Shown one piece after another: positions 27,515 through 36,597 of a DNA stretch of 64,000 nt. Position numbers and translations under genes: made by a program. The DNA comes from Gottfriedia acidiceleris (GTDB taxonomy: Bacteria > Bacillota > Bacilli > Bacillales > Bacillaceae_G). Position 1 is the first letter of the stretch; every line of letters begins with the position of its first letter. Location: assembly GCF_023115465.1 (NCBI RefSeq), contig NZ_CP096034.1:434001-498000 (forward strand), in the 5' to 3' direction. The notes under the pieces are model-generated. The model made no database searches, was not told the origin of the DNA, and saw only the letters and a list, made by a program, of their open reading frames with translations.

Positions 27515-28480
27515 CTATTCAATCCGTATACGTGGATCTACGATGCTTAGAATAATATCTGAGATTAATGTCCCGAAAAGTGTTGCAAGACATGTCATTA
27601 AAACAAGCGCATTTACAACGGTAAAATCACGTAACATAACGGATTTGACGAACAGTTGCCCAATTCCTGGATAGCCAAAAATTGATTCTAAAAATACTGA
27701 ACCAGCTATTAACCCAGTAATCTCATAACCTAAAAATGCAGCGATTGGTAAAAATGAATTTCGTAAAATATGTTTAGAATAGACCTTTGATTCAGGAACA
27801 CCTTTTGATCTAGCTGTTCTAACAAAATCTTTTACTTTTGTATCAATAATTTCACTGCGTAAATATTGAGAAATTCCAACAGTTGAAATAAGTGCACCTG
27901 ATAAAGTTGGTAAAACAAGATGATCTAATTTGCTTACGTAATAAGCAAAAGTTCCGTCAGCAATCTGAGGGTCTACGCTACCACCCGTAGGAAAAAGATC
28001 AAAATAAAATCCAAAAACAAACAACATAACAATTCCAAAAATAAATAAAGGGGTAGCAAAACCTAAATAGTTATAACCGGTTATCAGCTTATCCGCCCAC
28101 GTGTCGCTATACCGCCCACTTATAATACCAAGTGGAATTGCCAGTAAATAAGTCACAATAAGCACGCAAAGGGCAAGTAATACAGTATTTCCAATACGGT
28201 CACCAATTACATCAACTACATTGATTTTGTGTGTATAGGAAACACCAAAATCTCCTTTTGCAACATTTTTAATCCAATGATAATACTGGACATAAGCAGG
28301 ATCATTTAAACCCATTTCTTCACGAATTTTTTCAATTTCTTGTGGATTAGCTTTTGGGTTAATTGATCGTCCAGTTAGAGCATCACCAGGCATTGCTTTA
28401 GCTAGTGCAAAGATTAGTATACTCAAGATCACAAGCTGAGGAATCATGATGAGTATACGGCGAATGACAAATTTTAACAT
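27515..28480 (-). CDS. oppB: Oligopeptide ABC transporter permease (OppB type)
   Basis: 321 residues. N-terminal ILIMIPQLVILSILIFAL is the first helix, and DPAYVQYYHWIKNVAKGDFG is the conserved OppB/DppB external segment. The EAA loop is DFVRTARSKGVPESKVYSKH. ATG 28480 follows AAAGGAGTAACGAAT. It forms the translocation channel with OppC. Confidence 0.93.
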   Translation of the reverse strand: MLKFVIRRILIMIPQLVILSILIFALAKAMPGDALTGRSINPKANPQEIEKIREEMGLNDPAYVQYYHWIKNVAKGDFGVSYTHKINVVDVIGDRIGNTVLLALCVLIVTYLLAIPLGIISGRYSDTWADKLITGYNYLGFATPLFIFGIVMLFVFGFYFDLFPTGGSVDPQIADGTFAYYVSKLDHLVLPTLSGALISTVGISQYLRSEIIDTKVKDFVRTARSKGVPESKVYSKHILRNSFLPIAAFLGYEITGLIAGSVFLESIFGYPGIGQLFVKSVMLRDFTVVNALVLMTCLATLFGTLISDIILSIVDPRIRIE

Positions 28481-28495
28481 ATTCGTTACTCCTTT

Positions 28496-29422
28496 CTAAG
28501 GTAATGCTACTCGATGAGTATCTGAGATTGCTTTTAAATCAAAAGGTCGGCCATTTGCATCAAAGTAAGAAGAAGCATTTTGTTGATATTCTTGTCTAAC
28601 TGCTTGTCTTTCTTTAATTTTTTCATCTCGAACTTCTGGACGAATATCTGGAATTGCTGCAATTAAGCGTTTAGTGTATATATGTTGTGGGTTGTTTAAA
28701 ATATCTTCAGTAGTGCCTTCTTCAACAAGTCTCCCTCTATACATAACACCAATTCGGTCACATAAATGGCGAATAACGCCTAAGTCATGTCCGATAAATA
28801 AATAAGTTAGTTTGAATTCTTCTTGTAAATCTTGTAAGAAATTAAGTACTTGTGCTTGTACTGAAACATCCAAAGCAGAAACAGGCTCATCTGCAACGAT
28901 TAACTTAGGTTGTAAAGTTAAAGCTCTAGCAATTCCAATTCGTTGACGTTGCCCACCAGAAAATTCATGTGGATACTTATATAGTGATTCTGGAGATAAT
29001 CCAACTTTATCAAGGTAGTAAAGTACCCTTTCACGTTCTTCTTCAGCAGTTAAAGTTTCAAAATTTCTTAGCGGTTCTGCAACTAAATCAATAATTCTCT
29101 TTTTAGGATTTAAAGAAGAGTATGGGTCTTGAAATATCATTTGAATCTCTTGGCGAAATGCTCGCATTTGCTTTTTATTTATTGTTATTAAGTCCTTGTC
29201 TAAAAACTTAATACTTCCATTAGTAGCCTGTGTCAATTGAAGTATTGCCTTACCTGCAGTAGATTTTCCACTACCTGATTCTCCAATAAGGCCATATGTT
29301 TCGCCTTCGTTTAGTTCAAATGAAATTCCATCAACAGCTCGAACATAATCTACAACTGTTCGAAAAATACCACCACGAATAGGGTAATGTACTTTTAAGT
29401 TATCAACCTTTAGTAGAGACAT
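28496..29422 (-). CDS. oppF: Oligopeptide ABC transporter ATPase (OppF type)
   Basis: 308 residues. Walker A GESGSGKST, Q-loop MIFQDPYSSLNPKK, signature FSGGQRQR, Walker B LIVADEPVSALDVS, and the C-terminal oligopeptide ATPase extension beginning NNPQHIYTKRLIAAIPDI. Its start lies inside the last codons of oppD (20-base overlap), so translation is probably coupled. It powers transport with OppD. Confidence 0.93.
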   Translation of the reverse strand: MSLLKVDNLKVHYPIRGGIFRTVVDYVRAVDGISFELNEGETYGLIGESGSGKSTAGKAILQLTQATNGSIKFLDKDLITINKKQMRAFRQEIQMIFQDPYSSLNPKKRIIDLVAEPLRNFETLTAEEERERVLYYLDKVGLSPESLYKYPHEFSGGQRQRIGIARALTLQPKLIVADEPVSALDVSVQAQVLNFLQDLQEEFKLTYLFIGHDLGVIRHLCDRIGVMYRGRLVEEGTTEDILNNPQHIYTKRLIAAIPDIRPEVRDEKIKERQAVRQEYQQNASSYFDANGRPFDLKAISDTHRVALP

Positions 29423-30428
29423 TTACGATCGGTGCTCCTTTCTCGTTCTTGAAATGGAAATGCTTATAACAAGAACAACGTACATAATGATTTGGTGTAA
29501 CTTCGTGTAAGGTAGGTTGATTTTCATGAGCGTAATTTTGAATCCAAGGAATACGGTGGCTGAATCGGCAGCCTGTTCTAGGTAACTTGTCTAGTGGTGG
29601 TACTGTACCTTCAATAATATGAAGTCTTTGATTTTTAGAATGAGTAGTAGGAATAGAGTTTAATAGAGAGCGCGTATATGGGTGTAATGGATTATTTAGT
29701 ATTTCTTCTACTGAACCAGTTTCAATAATTTGTCCAGCATACATAACAGCAACACGGTCTGCTACTTCTGCAACAACACTTAAGTCATGCGTAATTAAAA
29801 TGATGCCTAGCTTCGTTTGCTTTTGTATTTCTTTTAGTAAGTCTAAAATTTGAGCTTGTATCGTTACATCTAACGCAGTAGTTGGCTCGTCTGCAATAAT
29901 GAACGAAGGGTTACATGCAATGGCAATTGAAATCATAGCACGTTGTCTCATACCACCAGATAATTCATGCGGGTACTGTTTATAAGTAACCTCTGGCTTT
30001 GGAATTCCAACTTGAGTTAGTAACTCTAATGCACGTTCCTTTTTTTGTGAGCGTGAAAGATCAGTATGGAAATCTAAATTTTCTTCAATTTGTTTACCAA
30101 TCGTCATTAACGGATTTAAAGCAGTAAGAGGTTCTTGGAAAATCATTCCGATTTCCTTTCCTCGAATTTTATTCAATTTACTATCATTTAGCGTTAGTAA
30201 ATTTGTACCCTTGTAAGAGATTGATCCATTCATTTTTGTACGATTATTTGAATGTAGTCCTAGGATTGAGAGGGCTAGTGCACTTTTACCGCAGCCTGAT
30301 TCACCCACAATTGCAAGAACTTCATTTTCATGGACAGTCAGTGATACATCATCTACAGCAGGATAGTATTGGTTATTTATACGAAACGATGTCGTTAAAT
30401 GTTCGATTTCCAAAAGAGGTTTTGACAT
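29403..30428 (-). CDS. oppD: Oligopeptide ABC transporter ATPase (OppD type)
   Basis: 341 residues. Walker A GESGCGKSA, signature LSGGMRQR, Walker B FIIADEPTTALDVT and the C-terminal extension NPLHPYTRSLLNSIP followed by a Cys-containing CRFSHRIP block typical of OppD/DppD, which in relatives can hold an iron-sulphur cluster (later CSC also present). First gene of the operon; GAAAGGAGACACGAA precedes the start. Confidence 0.93.
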   Translation of the reverse strand: MSKPLLEIEHLTTSFRINNQYYPAVDDVSLTVHENEVLAIVGESGCGKSALALSILGLHSNNRTKMNGSISYKGTNLLTLNDSKLNKIRGKEIGMIFQEPLTALNPLMTIGKQIEENLDFHTDLSRSQKKERALELLTQVGIPKPEVTYKQYPHELSGGMRQRAMISIAIACNPSFIIADEPTTALDVTIQAQILDLLKEIQKQTKLGIILITHDLSVVAEVADRVAVMYAGQIIETGSVEEILNNPLHPYTRSLLNSIPTTHSKNQRLHIIEGTVPPLDKLPRTGCRFSHRIPWIQNYAHENQPTLHEVTPNHYVRCSCYKHFHFKNEKGAPIVNVSTKG

Positions 30429-30487
30429 TTCGTGTCTCCTTTCGAGATTTTATGAGTGAAAATATTGCTATATTTAGAATTTTCATA

Positions 30488-30516
30488 AGTATAATATTAT
30501 TACGCGAATGTTTCAA
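30488..30516 (-). promoter_or_regulatory. SigA-type promoter of the opp operon
   Basis: On the minus strand TTGAAA (30516-30511), 17 bases, TATACT (30493-30488). A cre-like TGAAAACATTTTCT (30519-30532, two mismatches) abuts the -35 element. Confidence 0.78.
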
Positions 30517-30670
30517 TATGAAAACATTTTCTGTAATATATAGTCCTTTTTGACTAAATTTCATGCAAAAATCGGCTTAACTAGTAAATTAATAGGAAAA
30601 AAATGTAATTATGATTCAATTGAAAGGTTGATAGACTAGATAAAATAGGGGAGAGTAAGAAAATACAAAA

Positions 30671-30684
30671 TGAAAACGTTTCCA
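30671..30684. promoter_or_regulatory. Catabolite-responsive element (cre)-like site upstream of opp
   Basis: TGAAAACGTTTCCA matches TGWAANCGNTNWCA at 13 of 14 positions. It lies about 155 bases upstream of the -35 box. The rest of 30530-30900 is AT-rich DNA without a gene. Confidence 0.5.
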
Positions 30685-30904
30685 AAATGGTTGTTAGAAT
30701 AGATAAAAAGATGTGTTTGAAAATAAAGGAGAATAAAAGAGGTTTTTGTCGGAAATTGAAATAATTTAGTAGAAAATATAAGTTGGATGAGCAATTTGTA
30801 GTTTGAAATTCCTAGTTCAAATTACCTGTTTTCACATAGGAAAATAAGAAATACATTAAAAAATATAAGTCTACTAAACCCAATTTTAGATAAATTAGGA
30901 AAGA

Positions 30905-30963
30905 AAAAAGCAGTGTAACGATAAAAGGATGATTAATCCGTTTTATTGTACACTGCTTTTTTA
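30905..30963 (-). terminator. Terminator of the Dps gene
   Basis: AAAAGCAGTGTA and TACACTGCTTTT pair as the base of a long stem with A and T tracts on both sides. Confidence 0.83.
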
Positions 30964-30983
30964 ATTTAATCTTAAGTTTTAAC

Positions 30984-31436
30984 TCAATTTAAGTAGGCTG
31001 TTAACATCCATACATGTTTTGCAAGTTGTTCTCTAATGGCTAATAGTAAATCATGAGTAACTGAATCATTTTCAGACTCTGCAATTTCCATACCATCTTT
31101 TAATTCTTCAATTAAATAATTATAGTCTTTCGTAATGTCCAGGACCATTTCATCAGAAGTAATATTCTTATTTGCTTCTTTAAGGCTTGAAGTATCAAGA
31201 TACTCTCTCATTGTAGCTAGTGGTTTTCCACCAATTATTAACACTCGCTCTGCTAGCTCATCAATATGTAAACTTGCCTCATTGTAAAATTCCTCAAATT
31301 TAGTGTGTAGAGTGAAAAAATTTGAACCTTTTACATACCAATGATAGTTATGTAACTTTACAAATAGAATATTCCAGTCTGCTATTTGCTTATTTAGCAC
31401 ATCAACAGTCGTTTTTGAGATGGATGATGTATCCAT
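30984..31436 (-). CDS. Dps/ferritin-like iron-storage and DNA-protection protein
   Basis: 150 residues, the normal length. The ferroxidase site between subunits is made of HNYHWYVKG (about 28-36), the HIDELAERV block and the early FYNEASLHID segment, all present. Dps dodecamers oxidise and store iron and shield DNA in stress or stationary phase. An AAATGATG.GGAGGGGTTTT-type site precedes ATG 31436. Monocistronic. No PerR box could be assigned with certainty in the AT-rich upstream region. Confidence 0.93.
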   Translation of the reverse strand: MDTSSISKTTVDVLNKQIADWNILFVKLHNYHWYVKGSNFFTLHTKFEEFYNEASLHIDELAERVLIIGGKPLATMREYLDTSSLKEANKNITSDEMVLDITKDYNYLIEELKDGMEIAESENDSVTHDLLLAIREQLAKHVWMLTAYLN

Positions 31437-31636
31437 TAAAACCCCTCCTCCAAATGATGTAAAAGATTAAAAACCATATAAACCATCTTAACTGATATTG
31501 AGTAAAAATAGTCATGGTAATATTTGATAGCTAAGACAACAATTAGTAAAATTAACGTTAAATTGTAAATAGCTTTATATTGATATAAAAAAATGTAATG
31601 TTTGGATGGAGATAAGACTCTTACTTACATAAAAAA

Positions 31637-31775
31637 ATCATGAGTAAGTAAAAAAGCAAAAAGATGAATAAAGCATACTCATAAAAGGATCATAAGTAAT
31701 TAAAAAACATATAGACGAAAACACCTTACTCAAAACAGGCTTATATGTAAGGAAAAAACCAAAAAACCTCATCTA
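31637..31775. repeat. Imperfect tandem repeat, about 51-base period, three units
   Basis: Units begin ATCATGAGTAAGTAAAAAAG (31637), ATCATAAGTAATTAAAAAAC (31689) and CTTATATGTAAGGAAAAAAC (31740). Each has a polyA-rich middle and the first two end in TACTCA-AAA-GG/C-type segments. Coding frames are not kept. Confidence 0.5.
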
Positions 31776-31794
31776 ACTTGATGAGGTTTTTTAG
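31762..31794 (-). terminator. Terminator of the 51-residue peptide gene
   Basis: AAAAAACCTCAT and ATGAGGTTTTTT form a perfect stem with an eight-base loop. Confidence 0.87.
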
Positions 31795-31950
31795 CTAGGA
31801 ATGAACGCTCTCTTCGGGAAGGGAGGGCTTAGGGTCAATTCTTAAAGCATCATCTACATTAAATGCATTTTTTAATACTAAGAAAAATGCACCAATCATA
31901 CCTAAAAGAATAATAAAGAAAAAGAAAAAGATGATTACATCATAGACCAA
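31795..31950 (-). CDS. 51-residue single-helix membrane peptide
   Basis: TTG start at 31950 is preceded by AAGGGGGTTTTATA. The product begins MVYDVIIFFFFFIILLGMIG and continues to one hydrophobic helix ending near residue 27, then a polar tail with two acidic clusters (NVDDALRIDP and PEESVHS). A perfect terminator starts two bases beyond the stop, which supports a real gene. Family unknown. An internal ATG at residue 18 would cut the helix in half, so TTG is preferred. Confidence 0.65.
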   Translation of the reverse strand: MVYDVIIFFFFFIILLGMIGAFFLVLKNAFNVDDALRIDPKPSLPEESVHS

Positions 31951-32299
31951 TATAAAACCCCCTTCGAAACTTTTCTGTATTCATATATATGATTGAAGAA
32001 AAGGACAGATAACCAAAATTCACAAAGTGTTCAAAATTTAAATGCATATTTAAAATGTGGATAAAGTATTTTTACTATTTGGTTGGATGGATTTAACTAA
32101 ATGCAAGTGACATCACAATTAGTAGAAGTTACACCTAAAATATTAAGAAGAACTACCAAGACATAATACAAGTTAAAACTCAACTATATTACCGTTGACA
32201 TAGGTAAAAAATGTCGTTGAACCACCGAAGATAAACATGTAACATTTTTCACATAATTAACTGTAAGTTCAGCAAAGAATCAAAGTTGGAGGTTTTGAT

Positions 32300-32380
32300 G
32301 TGATTTTAAAAAATAAAAGACAGCTAATTCGACTCAATTTGTGTATCGCAAATAAAGCAATCGATAAAGAAACTAAATAA
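32300..32380 (+). CDS. Possible 26-residue leader peptide ahead of the WxL genes
   Basis: GTG at 32300 with TGGAGGTTTTGAT upstream opens a short basic frame (MILKNKRQLIRLNLCIANKA...). It ends 55 bases before the DUF916 gene. The good ribosome site is the only support; it may be a relic or a regulatory uORF. Confidence 0.35.
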   Translation: MILKNKRQLIRLNLCIANKAIDKETK

Positions 32381-32435
32381 CAGTAACCTAATCTGCATGA
32401 AATTTTTTAGTCGATATCAAAAAAAGGAGCTATCT

Positions 32436-33419
32436 ATGAATGTACTAAAAAAATTTATTATTATTTTATTTCTTATTAATATTAATAATTTTCATGCAAG
32501 TGCAGCTAAGATGAATTTTGCCGTATCGCCTGTTATTCCAACTAATCAAATTGATCAGAGCAAAACTTATTTTGATTTGAGAATGAAACCAGACCAAAAG
32601 CAAATCTTAAAAGTTCAAATAAAAAATGATACTGATAAAAATATAGTTGTTGAAACAAAAGCTAATTCAGCGATTACAAATAGTAGTGGAATTGCGGATT
32701 ACAGTATTTCAAATTCCAAAATAGACGATACGTTAGAAATTCCTTTCACTAATATAGCTAAGGTTAAAAAAGAGACGAAAATTCCAGCAAAAAGTGAAGC
32801 AACAGTAGAGATTACGATTGAGATGCCAAAGCAGCGATTCGATGGTGTTATATTGGGTGGACTCCATTTTAGTGAGAAAGAAGACGAGGGACAAGCTAAA
32901 AAAGAAGATGGAAGCATTCAAATAAAAAATAAATATGCTTATATTATTGGTGTTTTATTAAGAGAAACCGATAAAGCAATCAAGCCAGATTTAAAATTAA
33001 ATGAAGTAAAACCATCACTAATCAATGCACGAAATGTAGTTACAGCTAACTTACAAAATACAGAGCCAGCCATGTTAAAAAATTTGATTGTAGAAGCGAA
33101 AGTATTTACGGAACAAGGGGAAAGAATTTTGCATGAAACAAAAAAAGAAAATCTAAGAATGGCACCTAATTCAAACTTTGATTATGTAATTGACTGGGGT
33201 GACCGAGCATTTGAATCAGGTAAGTACCGTCTAGAAATGAAAGCCACAGATGGAGAGCAATCTTGGAAATGGACAAGAAAATTTACGATTAAGGATAGAT
33301 CAGCTGAAGAATTTAAGACTTCAGATCTGGAAAAGGATAGAAAAATGCGGTACTTCATTAGCGGTATTTTATTACTATTACTCGTCATACTGATGTTTAT
33401 TAGACGTTTAAAAAAATAG
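32436..33419 (+). CDS. DUF916/DUF3324 cell-surface protein (WxL-protein partner)
   Basis: 327 residues. The signal peptide is MNVLKKFIIILFLININN followed by an Ala-rich cleavage region. An Ig-like DUF916 domain (FAVSPVIPTNQ.., YFDLRMKPDQ, GVILGGLHF) and a DUF3324-like second domain follow. A C-terminal helix (about 302-320) with RRLKK anchors it in the membrane. Such proteins bind peptidoglycan and WxL proteins at the surface. Start at 32436 chosen for AAAAAAGGAGCTATCT; the longer frame start lacks a site. The WxL gene follows after 44 bases. Confidence 0.85.
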   Translation: MNVLKKFIIILFLININNFHASAAKMNFAVSPVIPTNQIDQSKTYFDLRMKPDQKQILKVQIKNDTDKNIVVETKANSAITNSSGIADYSISNSKIDDTLEIPFTNIAKVKKETKIPAKSEATVEITIEMPKQRFDGVILGGLHFSEKEDEGQAKKEDGSIQIKNKYAYIIGVLLRETDKAIKPDLKLNEVKPSLINARNVVTANLQNTEPAMLKNLIVEAKVFTEQGERILHETKKENLRMAPNSNFDYVIDWGDRAFESGKYRLEMKATDGEQSWKWTRKFTIKDRSAEEFKTSDLEKDRKMRYFISGILLLLLVILMFIRRLKK

Positions 33420-33463
33420 AAAAAGAGAGAAGAAAAATTATTATTTTGGAACGGAGAAACATA

Positions 33464-35539
33464 ATGGTAAAAAAAAGAAAGCTACTTTTTAAAGCGACTG
33501 TTTTAGCTTCCATTTTTGTCTTCATGACCAGTGGGACGCAACCGAGACTACTTGGATTAAAGGGACTACTTAAACCTACTATTACAGAAGCAGCAACATT
33601 TCCAAACTTGATCCAAAACCCTACATTTAATTTTGAAAGTCAAACAACTACTTTTCCAAATTGGTCATTTCTAGCGTATTTAAATAAAAATCAAAGTCAA
33701 GGGCCTTATAGCTCCAATTTAGAGGCTCAAGGTGACGGCTGGTATAAGGTTTTTGGTGAAGTCAATCCAAAAAGTTATGTTAAACCTGTTCCTGGGGGTG
33801 GAATTTTATTAAAAGTATTAAACACTGTAGATTCCCAAGAGTATATGAGTATGAGGCAAACGATTAACACAATTCCAGGCAAAACCTATATCTTAAAGTT
33901 TCCTTTTAAACTTATTGAAAATAAGAATACTCATCCTAGGTATTCTTGGTTTTTAACTGATACAGCAAGTGGTACCACGACAGATAGAGAATGGAGAGTC
34001 TACACAAGTCCTCAAAACGTAACGACTACTTTCACTGCGGTCGGAACTAAAGTACATCTTAGCATTGCTTTTGAAGACGGTGTAAAAGATGCTATTGATG
34101 GTAGTGGATTTCAAATCTTTCAGGTTGATCATGTTTCTGTTACAGTACTAGATACTGAGGCACCAAAAATAACGGATGCAGCTATTACCATACCAAAAGA
34201 TTACAAAAGTGGTGAATCATGGACCAATAAAAACACGACAATTCACTTTACAGCAACTGACGATCATGGTGTCGATCCAACATCGTACGAAGTTTCAACA
34301 GATAATGGTGAAACATGGAGTAAAGCCGGTTTAAGTAATGCCACCTCATCAGGCGTTGATTATACAGTTTCAACCCAAGGTACGACAAATATTCTAATTA
34401 GAGCAAAAGATGATTCTGGCAACCAAAGTAATCCAGTAACCGATCCTGGAGCTAAATTTACAGTCAAAATTGATAAAGAACTACCGATTACCAACTATGC
34501 TGACGGGCAATTATATAATAAAAATACAGCAACAAACATTACATTCAGTGATGCACTCAGTGGTATTGATACTGCTAAATTAAATGGGGCAACTATTTCT
34601 TCTGGAACAATAAACCCAGCAGATGGTGAACACACATTAGATATCACTGATAGAGCAGGTAATCAAACAATTCTACACTTTACAGTAGACAAAACTATTT
34701 TACCGCCAGTTGTAAATCCGATTACAGATATTAGTGCAAGTATAACGGGCACAACAGAGGCGAATAGTACTGTGAAAATAGCATTACCTGACCAATCATT
34801 TTTAACGACAAAAGCCGGAGCAGATGGTTCATATTCGGTATCCGTAACGCCGTGGACGTTGTATGCGGGGGATGTAGTGAGTGTAACTGCAACAGATGTC
34901 GCAGGTAATACTAGTACAAATACAAATGTAACGGTAACAGCAGAAACAAAAAATCCAGTCAATCCAACGAACCCAACAAGTCCAGTCGAACCAGTTAACC
35001 CGATTGATCCAGATAATCCTCATGAACCGGGAACAAAGAGTTCATTAAGTATTGACTATGTGTCAAATTTTCACTTTGGGGAACATGAAATTTCTGGTAG
35101 TAATGAAGTTTATACTGCTCAATTAGATCAAGTAAAACAAACTTCAGATGGCTCGGTCATTCAAGTACCAAATTTTATTCAAGTAACAGACCATCGTAGA
35201 ACAAATACAGGGTGGAAATTATCTGTGCAACAAAGTGAGCAATTTAAAAGTGAAAATAATGAGTTAACTGGTGCCGTATTAAAATTAAATAATCCTATTT
35301 TAAACTCAACTACCGAAGAGCAGTATAAACCAGTAGCCACTACAGTAACATTGGTTCCAGGTGGAGGTGCACAGGATGTAGCCTTTGCAGATGAGGGTAA
35401 GGGACTCGGTACGTGGACAATCGCATATGGTCTGAATTCATCAAGTGTAACTCTTTTCGTGCCAGGAGCAGCTTATAAAGAAGTAGGAGCTAAATATAAG
35501 ACGACTTTAACGTGGACATTAGCAGATACGCCACTCTAA
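33464..35539 (+). CDS. Secreted WxL-domain surface protein with Ig-like repeats
   Basis: 691 residues. A Lys-rich signal peptide is followed by a carbohydrate-binding-like region (about 45-225), then Ig-like segments with ATDDHGVDPTSYEVSTDNGE and DATGN-like DRAGNQ/DVAGNTS motifs, a Pro/Asn linker (NPTNPTSPVEPVNPIDP), and a C-terminal WxL domain with the two motifs GWKLSV and TWTLAD. WxL domains attach non-covalently to peptidoglycan. Start at 33464 fits ACGGAGAAACATA. Together with the preceding DUF916 gene it forms a minimal WxL cluster. Confidence 0.87.
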   Translation: MVKKRKLLFKATVLASIFVFMTSGTQPRLLGLKGLLKPTITEAATFPNLIQNPTFNFESQTTTFPNWSFLAYLNKNQSQGPYSSNLEAQGDGWYKVFGEVNPKSYVKPVPGGGILLKVLNTVDSQEYMSMRQTINTIPGKTYILKFPFKLIENKNTHPRYSWFLTDTASGTTTDREWRVYTSPQNVTTTFTAVGTKVHLSIAFEDGVKDAIDGSGFQIFQVDHVSVTVLDTEAPKITDAAITIPKDYKSGESWTNKNTTIHFTATDDHGVDPTSYEVSTDNGETWSKAGLSNATSSGVDYTVSTQGTTNILIRAKDDSGNQSNPVTDPGAKFTVKIDKELPITNYADGQLYNKNTATNITFSDALSGIDTAKLNGATISSGTINPADGEHTLDITDRAGNQTILHFTVDKTILPPVVNPITDISASITGTTEANSTVKIALPDQSFLTTKAGADGSYSVSVTPWTLYAGDVVSVTATDVAGNTSTNTNVTVTAETKNPVNPTNPTSPVEPVNPIDPDNPHEPGTKSSLSIDYVSNFHFGEHEISGSNEVYTAQLDQVKQTSDGSVIQVPNFIQVTDHRRTNTGWKLSVQQSEQFKSENNELTGAVLKLNNPILNSTTEEQYKPVATTVTLVPGGGAQDVAFADEGKGLGTWTIAYGLNSSSVTLFVPGAAYKEVGAKYKTTLTWTLADTPL

Positions 35540-35571
35540 AATCAGGAAATAATTAGTTGTAAAAGGGAAGG

Positions 35572-35622
35572 TGAATCCCCCATTGAGTAGATCAAAAAAA
35601 TCGATGGAGGATTCAGTTTTTT
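35572..35622 (+). terminator. Terminator of the WxL operon
   Basis: TGAATCCCCCAT pairs with ATGGAGGATTCA (one mismatch), then GTTTTTTCT. Confidence 0.78.
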
Positions 35623-35660
35623 CTAATTAAATTGTGTAAACTTGAAGGAAGTTTCGATCC

Positions 35661-36242
35661 TTATGCTGCTTGATTTCGATTCTTTTTAACATGAACAAGA
35701 GCTGGTGCAGAAGAAAGTAAAATGATTAATAGAACTGCACTAATAATAAAAGAAGGAACCATATACCATGCATTATATACTAATGAATAAAGAGAAACTG
35801 GTGTACCTTTTGGAGCGTATGAACCGTAGAATACAATCCCAGCTATAAAGTGACAGATAAATCGAGCTAATGAACCGATAAAAGTTCCTAAAATTATATA
35901 GGCTGCTGCACTTTTTTTATTGCCATATGCTAAACTATTTTTTATTTGTTTATATACAAGACCAGCCAATCCGAGACTTGTAAATGCTGCAATATAGTCT
36001 AAAAATACTTGGATTGGATGAACAAAGTATAGCTTTGTAACGATTTGTAGTGCTGCTAATAATAGTCCAGTAATTAATCCTTGTTTTAATCCCCAACGAA
36101 AAGCAATTAGAAAAACTGGAATCATTGATAATGATACAGAGCCACCTTGAGGTGCAGTAAACAATGGTAAGAAATCAAAAATGATTGCTAGTGCTGCACA
36201 CATCGCTATTTCTGTCATTAATTGAATCTTTGATGTCTTCAT
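35661..36242 (-). CDS. thiT: Thiamine ECF transporter S component
   Basis: 193 residues with six hydrophobic helices. Blocks IFDFLPLFTAPQGGSVSLSM and FRWGLKQGLITGLL form the thiamine pocket and gate of ThiT/YuaJ. The shared ECF energising module is encoded elsewhere. A TPP riboswitch with terminator precedes it, which independently supports thiamine. ATG 36242 follows AAAGGGGGAAAAGATAT. Monocistronic. Confidence 0.95.
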   Translation of the reverse strand: MKTSKIQLMTEIAMCAALAIIFDFLPLFTAPQGGSVSLSMIPVFLIAFRWGLKQGLITGLLLAALQIVTKLYFVHPIQVFLDYIAAFTSLGLAGLVYKQIKNSLAYGNKKSAAAYIILGTFIGSLARFICHFIAGIVFYGSYAPKGTPVSLYSLVYNAWYMVPSFIISAVLLIILLSSAPALVHVKKNRNQAA

Positions 36243-36337
36243 ATATCTTTTCCCCCTTTATCTAGTGGACAACTTATGTAGTGAAACACTTTGTAAGTAA
36301 TGATGCTTTGAGCGAATAGTCGCAAACATTTAGTAAT

Positions 36338-36405
36338 GTCTAGGTCCAGCGCTTGCCCTTTGTGGTGTCGGGGCAAAAGCGAGCCACTTCCACATTTCAA
36401 ACTAG
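36338..36405. repeat. GC-richer intergenic element of the Bacillaceae GTCTAG..CCAGCGC type
   Basis: The segment starts GTCTAGGTCCAGCGCTTGCC, contains GTCGGGGCAAAAGCGAGCC and ends near ACTAG. It is far more GC-rich than its surroundings and resembles dispersed GTCTAGCTCCAGC elements seen between Bacillus genes (from memory, not searched). It lies in the thiT leader beyond the riboswitch terminator. Confidence 0.45.
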
Positions 36406-36426
36406 GGAGATTTAAGTAGGAATAAA

Positions 36427-36473
36427 TAAAAAAAGCAATACTGGGTAGCATGATGATCCCGGTGTTGCTTTTT
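36427..36473 (-). terminator. Riboswitch-controlled terminator ahead of thiT
   Basis: Minus strand: AAGCAACACCGGG pairs with CCCAGTATTGCTT, then TTTTTATTT. It follows the TPP aptamer directly, so TPP binding would stop transcription before thiT. Confidence 0.85.
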
Positions 36474-36478
36474 CATCG

Positions 36479-36570
36479 TGCCACATCCCTACGTTAGTAC
36501 TAACTAACAGGTTCAGAGGGTAAGAATAGCTAATCTATTCACTCTCAGCCAAATGGCTCCCCTTGTGGTT
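36479..36570 (-). promoter_or_regulatory. TPP riboswitch (THI element)
   Basis: On the minus strand: CCACAAGGGGAGCC, GGCTGAGAGTG, ACCCTCTGAACCTG and TAGTACTAACGTAGGGATGTGG-type blocks (the last at 36502-36481) occur in canonical order and spacing. Confidence 0.97.
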
Positions 36571-36597
36571 TAAGCTTACATTTAGTTGTCTTTACTA

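Noticed and set aside
31600-31760. CRISPR-like array
   Set aside because: Only three imperfect A-rich units with no constant repeat/unique spacer pattern and no cas genes.
36239-36451. 70-codon minus-strand frame upstream of thiT
   Set aside because: It spans the riboswitch terminator and the GC-rich element, has no ribosome site and has no coding character.
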